Below the pieces are notes generated by a model. It worked only from the letters and a program-made list of their open reading frames with translations, ran no database searches and had not been told where the DNA came from. Shown here one piece after another: positions 62,391-64,000 of a stretch of DNA of 64,000 bases. The translations under genes were made by a program, and so were the position numbers. Positions within the stretch are counted from its first letter, which is position 1. Each line of letters starts with the position of its first letter. Source of the stretch: Sacculina carcini (lineage: Eukaryota; Arthropoda; Thecostraca; Sacculinidae); the NCBI GenBank assembly GCA_916048095.2, contig OU696591.1, positions 2,690,001-2,754,000 on the forward strand, given 5' to 3'.

Positions 62391-64000
62391 TATTTTCTTT
62401 ATTTTCTTTATTTTCTTTATTTTCTTGATTTTCTTGATTTTCTATATTTTCTTTATTTTCTTTATTTTCTTTATTTTCTTTATTTTCTTTATTTTCTTTA
62501 TTTTCTTTATTTTCTTTATTTTCTTTATTTTCTTTATTTTCTTTATTTTCTTTATTTTCTTTATTTTCTTTATTTTCTTTATTTTCTTTATTTTCTTTAT
62601 TTTCTTTATTTTCTTTATTTTCTTTATTTTCTTTATTTTCTTTATTTTCTTTATTTTCTTTATTTTCTTTATTTTCTTTATTTTCTTTATTTTCTTTATT
62701 TTCTTTATTTTCTTTATTTTCTTTATTTTATTTATTTTCTTTATTTTCTTTATTTTCTTTATTTTCTTTAATTCATCCAATTTATTTCGATTATTTGTGT
62801 GTAGAGTTTAGTGTTGAGTGAAGAAAGTTATTACCTGGCTGGGATTCGAACCGAGGTCCTCGGGGTTCGAGCAGAGTCTTACGCGGTCCGGCCATTGTAG
62901 ATGTTCAAGAGAGATGGTTTATATGTGGTATATATAGTGCGCAAGCACGAGTGTACAATTAATTTTCTTTATTTTCTTTATTTTCTTTATTTTCTTTATT
63001 TTCTTTATTTTCTTTATTTTCTTTATTTTCTTTATTTTCTTTATTTTCTTTATTTTCTTTATTTTCTTTATTTTCTTTATTTTCTTTATTTTCTTTATTT
63101 TCTTTATTTTCTTTATTTTCTTTATTTTCTTTATTTTCTTTATTTTCTTTATTTTCTTTATTTTCTTTATTTTCTTTATTTTCTTTATTTTCTTTATTTT
63201 ATTTATTTTCTTTATTTTCTTTATTTTATTTATTTTCTTTATTTTCTTTATTTTCTTTATTTTCTTTATTTTCTTTAATTCATCCAATTTATTTCGATTA
63301 TTTGTGTGTAGAGTTTAGTGTTGAGTGAAGAAAGTTATTACCTGGCTGGGATTCGAACCGAGGTCCTCGGGGTTCGAGCAGAGTCTTACGCGGTCCGGCC
63401 ATTGTAGATGTTCAAGAGAGATGGTTTATATGTGGTATATATAGTGCGCAAGCACGAGTGTTATTTTCTTTATTTTCTTTATTTTCTTTATTTTCTTTAT
63501 TTTCTTTATTTTCTTTATTTTCTTTATTTTCTTTATTTTCTTTATTTTCTTTATTTTCTTTATTTTCTTTATTTTCTTTATTTTCTTTATTTTCTTTATT
63601 TTCTTTATTTTCTTTATTTTCTTTATTTTCTTTATTTTCTTTATTTTCTTTATTTTCTTTATTTTCTTTATTTTCTTTATTTTCTTTATTTTCTTTATTT
63701 TCTTTATTTTCTTTATTTTCTTTATTTTCTTTATTTTCTTTATTTTCTTTATTTTCTTTATTTTCTTTATTTTCTTTATTTTCTTTAATTCATCCAATTT
63801 ATTTCGATTATTTGTGTGTAGAGTTTAGTGTTGAGTGAAGAAAGTTATTACCTGGCTGGGATTCGAACCGAGGTCCTCGGGGTTCGAGCAGAGTCTTACG
63901 CGGTCCGGCCATTGTAGATGTTCAAGAGAGATGGTTTATATGTGGTATATATAGTGCGTAAGCACGAGTGTTATTTTCTTTATTTTCTTTATTTTCTTTA

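Larger units (their letters stand above)
25951..64000 (-). repeat. tandem array of tRNA-like (SINE-like) cores joined by (TTTTCTTTA)n
   Basis: A 194-bp core alternates with tracts of the 9-mer TTTTCTTTA. Core first bases: 26413, 26956, 28093, 28681, 29161, 29695, 30499*, 30886, 31339, 31810, 32305, 32767, 33265, 33718, 34243, 35038, 35590, 36322, 36658*, 37126, 38254, 38680*, 38887, 39304, 40450, 40939, 41626, 42385, 42964, 43534*, 43777, 44248*, 45166, 45619, 46090, 46570, 47050, 47797*, 48049, 48943, 49522, 49993, 50482, 50962, 51574, 52063, 53080, 53935, 54658, 55252, 55846, 56326, 57307, 58369, 59038, 59878, 60430, 61036, 61552, 62770, 63277, 63787 (* = 65-bp short core). Cores are nearly identical. 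Most core-to-core distances equal 192 + 9n. The longest spacer is about 1.02 kb (61746-62769) and the shortest about 142 bp (38745-38886). In minus sense each unit is TATA-like element, tRNA-like head, body, then an (AAAATAAAG)n tail. Confidence 0.95.

Noticed and set aside
26119-63838. Dozens of open frames of 100-360 codons beginning MFKRDGLYVVYIVRKHEC and continuing Phe-Leu-Tyr, or on the other strand MDEL and Lys-Ile-Lys repeats
   Set aside because: The 9-bp unit is a multiple of three and free of stops in all three plus frames and in at least one minus frame, so long frames must appear. The start lies in the core and the stop in the next core. Both strands are open at once, lengths vary with repeat number, and core deletions do not preserve a protein.
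26413-63980. CRISPR-like array (regular near-identical repeats separated by spacers)
   Set aside because: The repeats are 194 bp, the spacers are one simple sequence of very variable length, and the DNA is eukaryotic. None of this fits a CRISPR array.
25951-64000. Telomeric repeat
   Set aside because: TTTTCTTTA contains no G-rich strand typical of telomeres, and complex cores interrupt it throughout.

Overview
The window is metazoan nuclear DNA, most likely from an invertebrate. Evidence: Penelope-like elements with GIY-YIG endonuclease ends, several LINE families, hAT-type DNA transposons, long (CA)n, (TA)n and (ATT)n microsatellites, and no dense gene content. The species cannot be named from the sequence. 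No complete host gene was found. The only host-gene hints are a possible internal exon (820-1086), a CRE pair at the left edge, and a CCAAT/E-box/CRE cluster followed by a splice-donor-like site (5942-6301).

Left part, 1-22.9 kb: a graveyard of mobile elements. In order it holds a plus-strand LINE with an RT core (1445-3162), a clean hAT MITE with an 8-bp target duplication (3274-3563), two diverged copies of an unnamed dispersed repeat (5624 and 14607), and a minus-strand LINE 3' part (7496-8305). A short LTR-type fossil with two 247-bp terminal repeats (8306-9377) abuts that LINE, and a 1.55-kb non-autonomous hAT (9382-10934) sits at its outer end. Then come another minus-strand LINE (10985-12115), two weaker LINE tails, two CAGTGGCGG-type MITEs, and three Penelope-like pieces (16424-16651 plus; 20031-21289 minus; about 21695-22943 minus). 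Hammerhead-ribozyme-like motifs lie in the pLTR-like part of these pieces. Every Penelope piece touches or contains a (TA)n tract.

Middle, 22944-25750: about 41 copies of a 68-bp satellite in two interleaved monomer types, rich in short dyads. It runs into a 200-N assembly gap (25751-25950).

Right part, 25951-64000 (38 kb, running off the window): one huge array in which a 194-bp core alternates with tracts of the 9-mer TTTTCTTTA. I count 62 cores, 56 full and 6 lacking 129 bp. Read on the minus strand, a full core looks like a tRNA-derived SINE. It has a TATA-like element, about 30 bp further a tRNA-like head with A-box-like and canonical B-box sequences, a 65-bp body, and then an (AAAATAAAG)n tail that leads into the next core. 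Spacer variants recur in the same order about every 3.9-4.4 kb, which points to higher-order amplification. The long open frames across this array (repeated Phe-Leu-Tyr or Lys-Ile-Lys) are products of the 9-bp period, not genes. The tandem tRNA-like/SINE array is the most unusual thing in the window.
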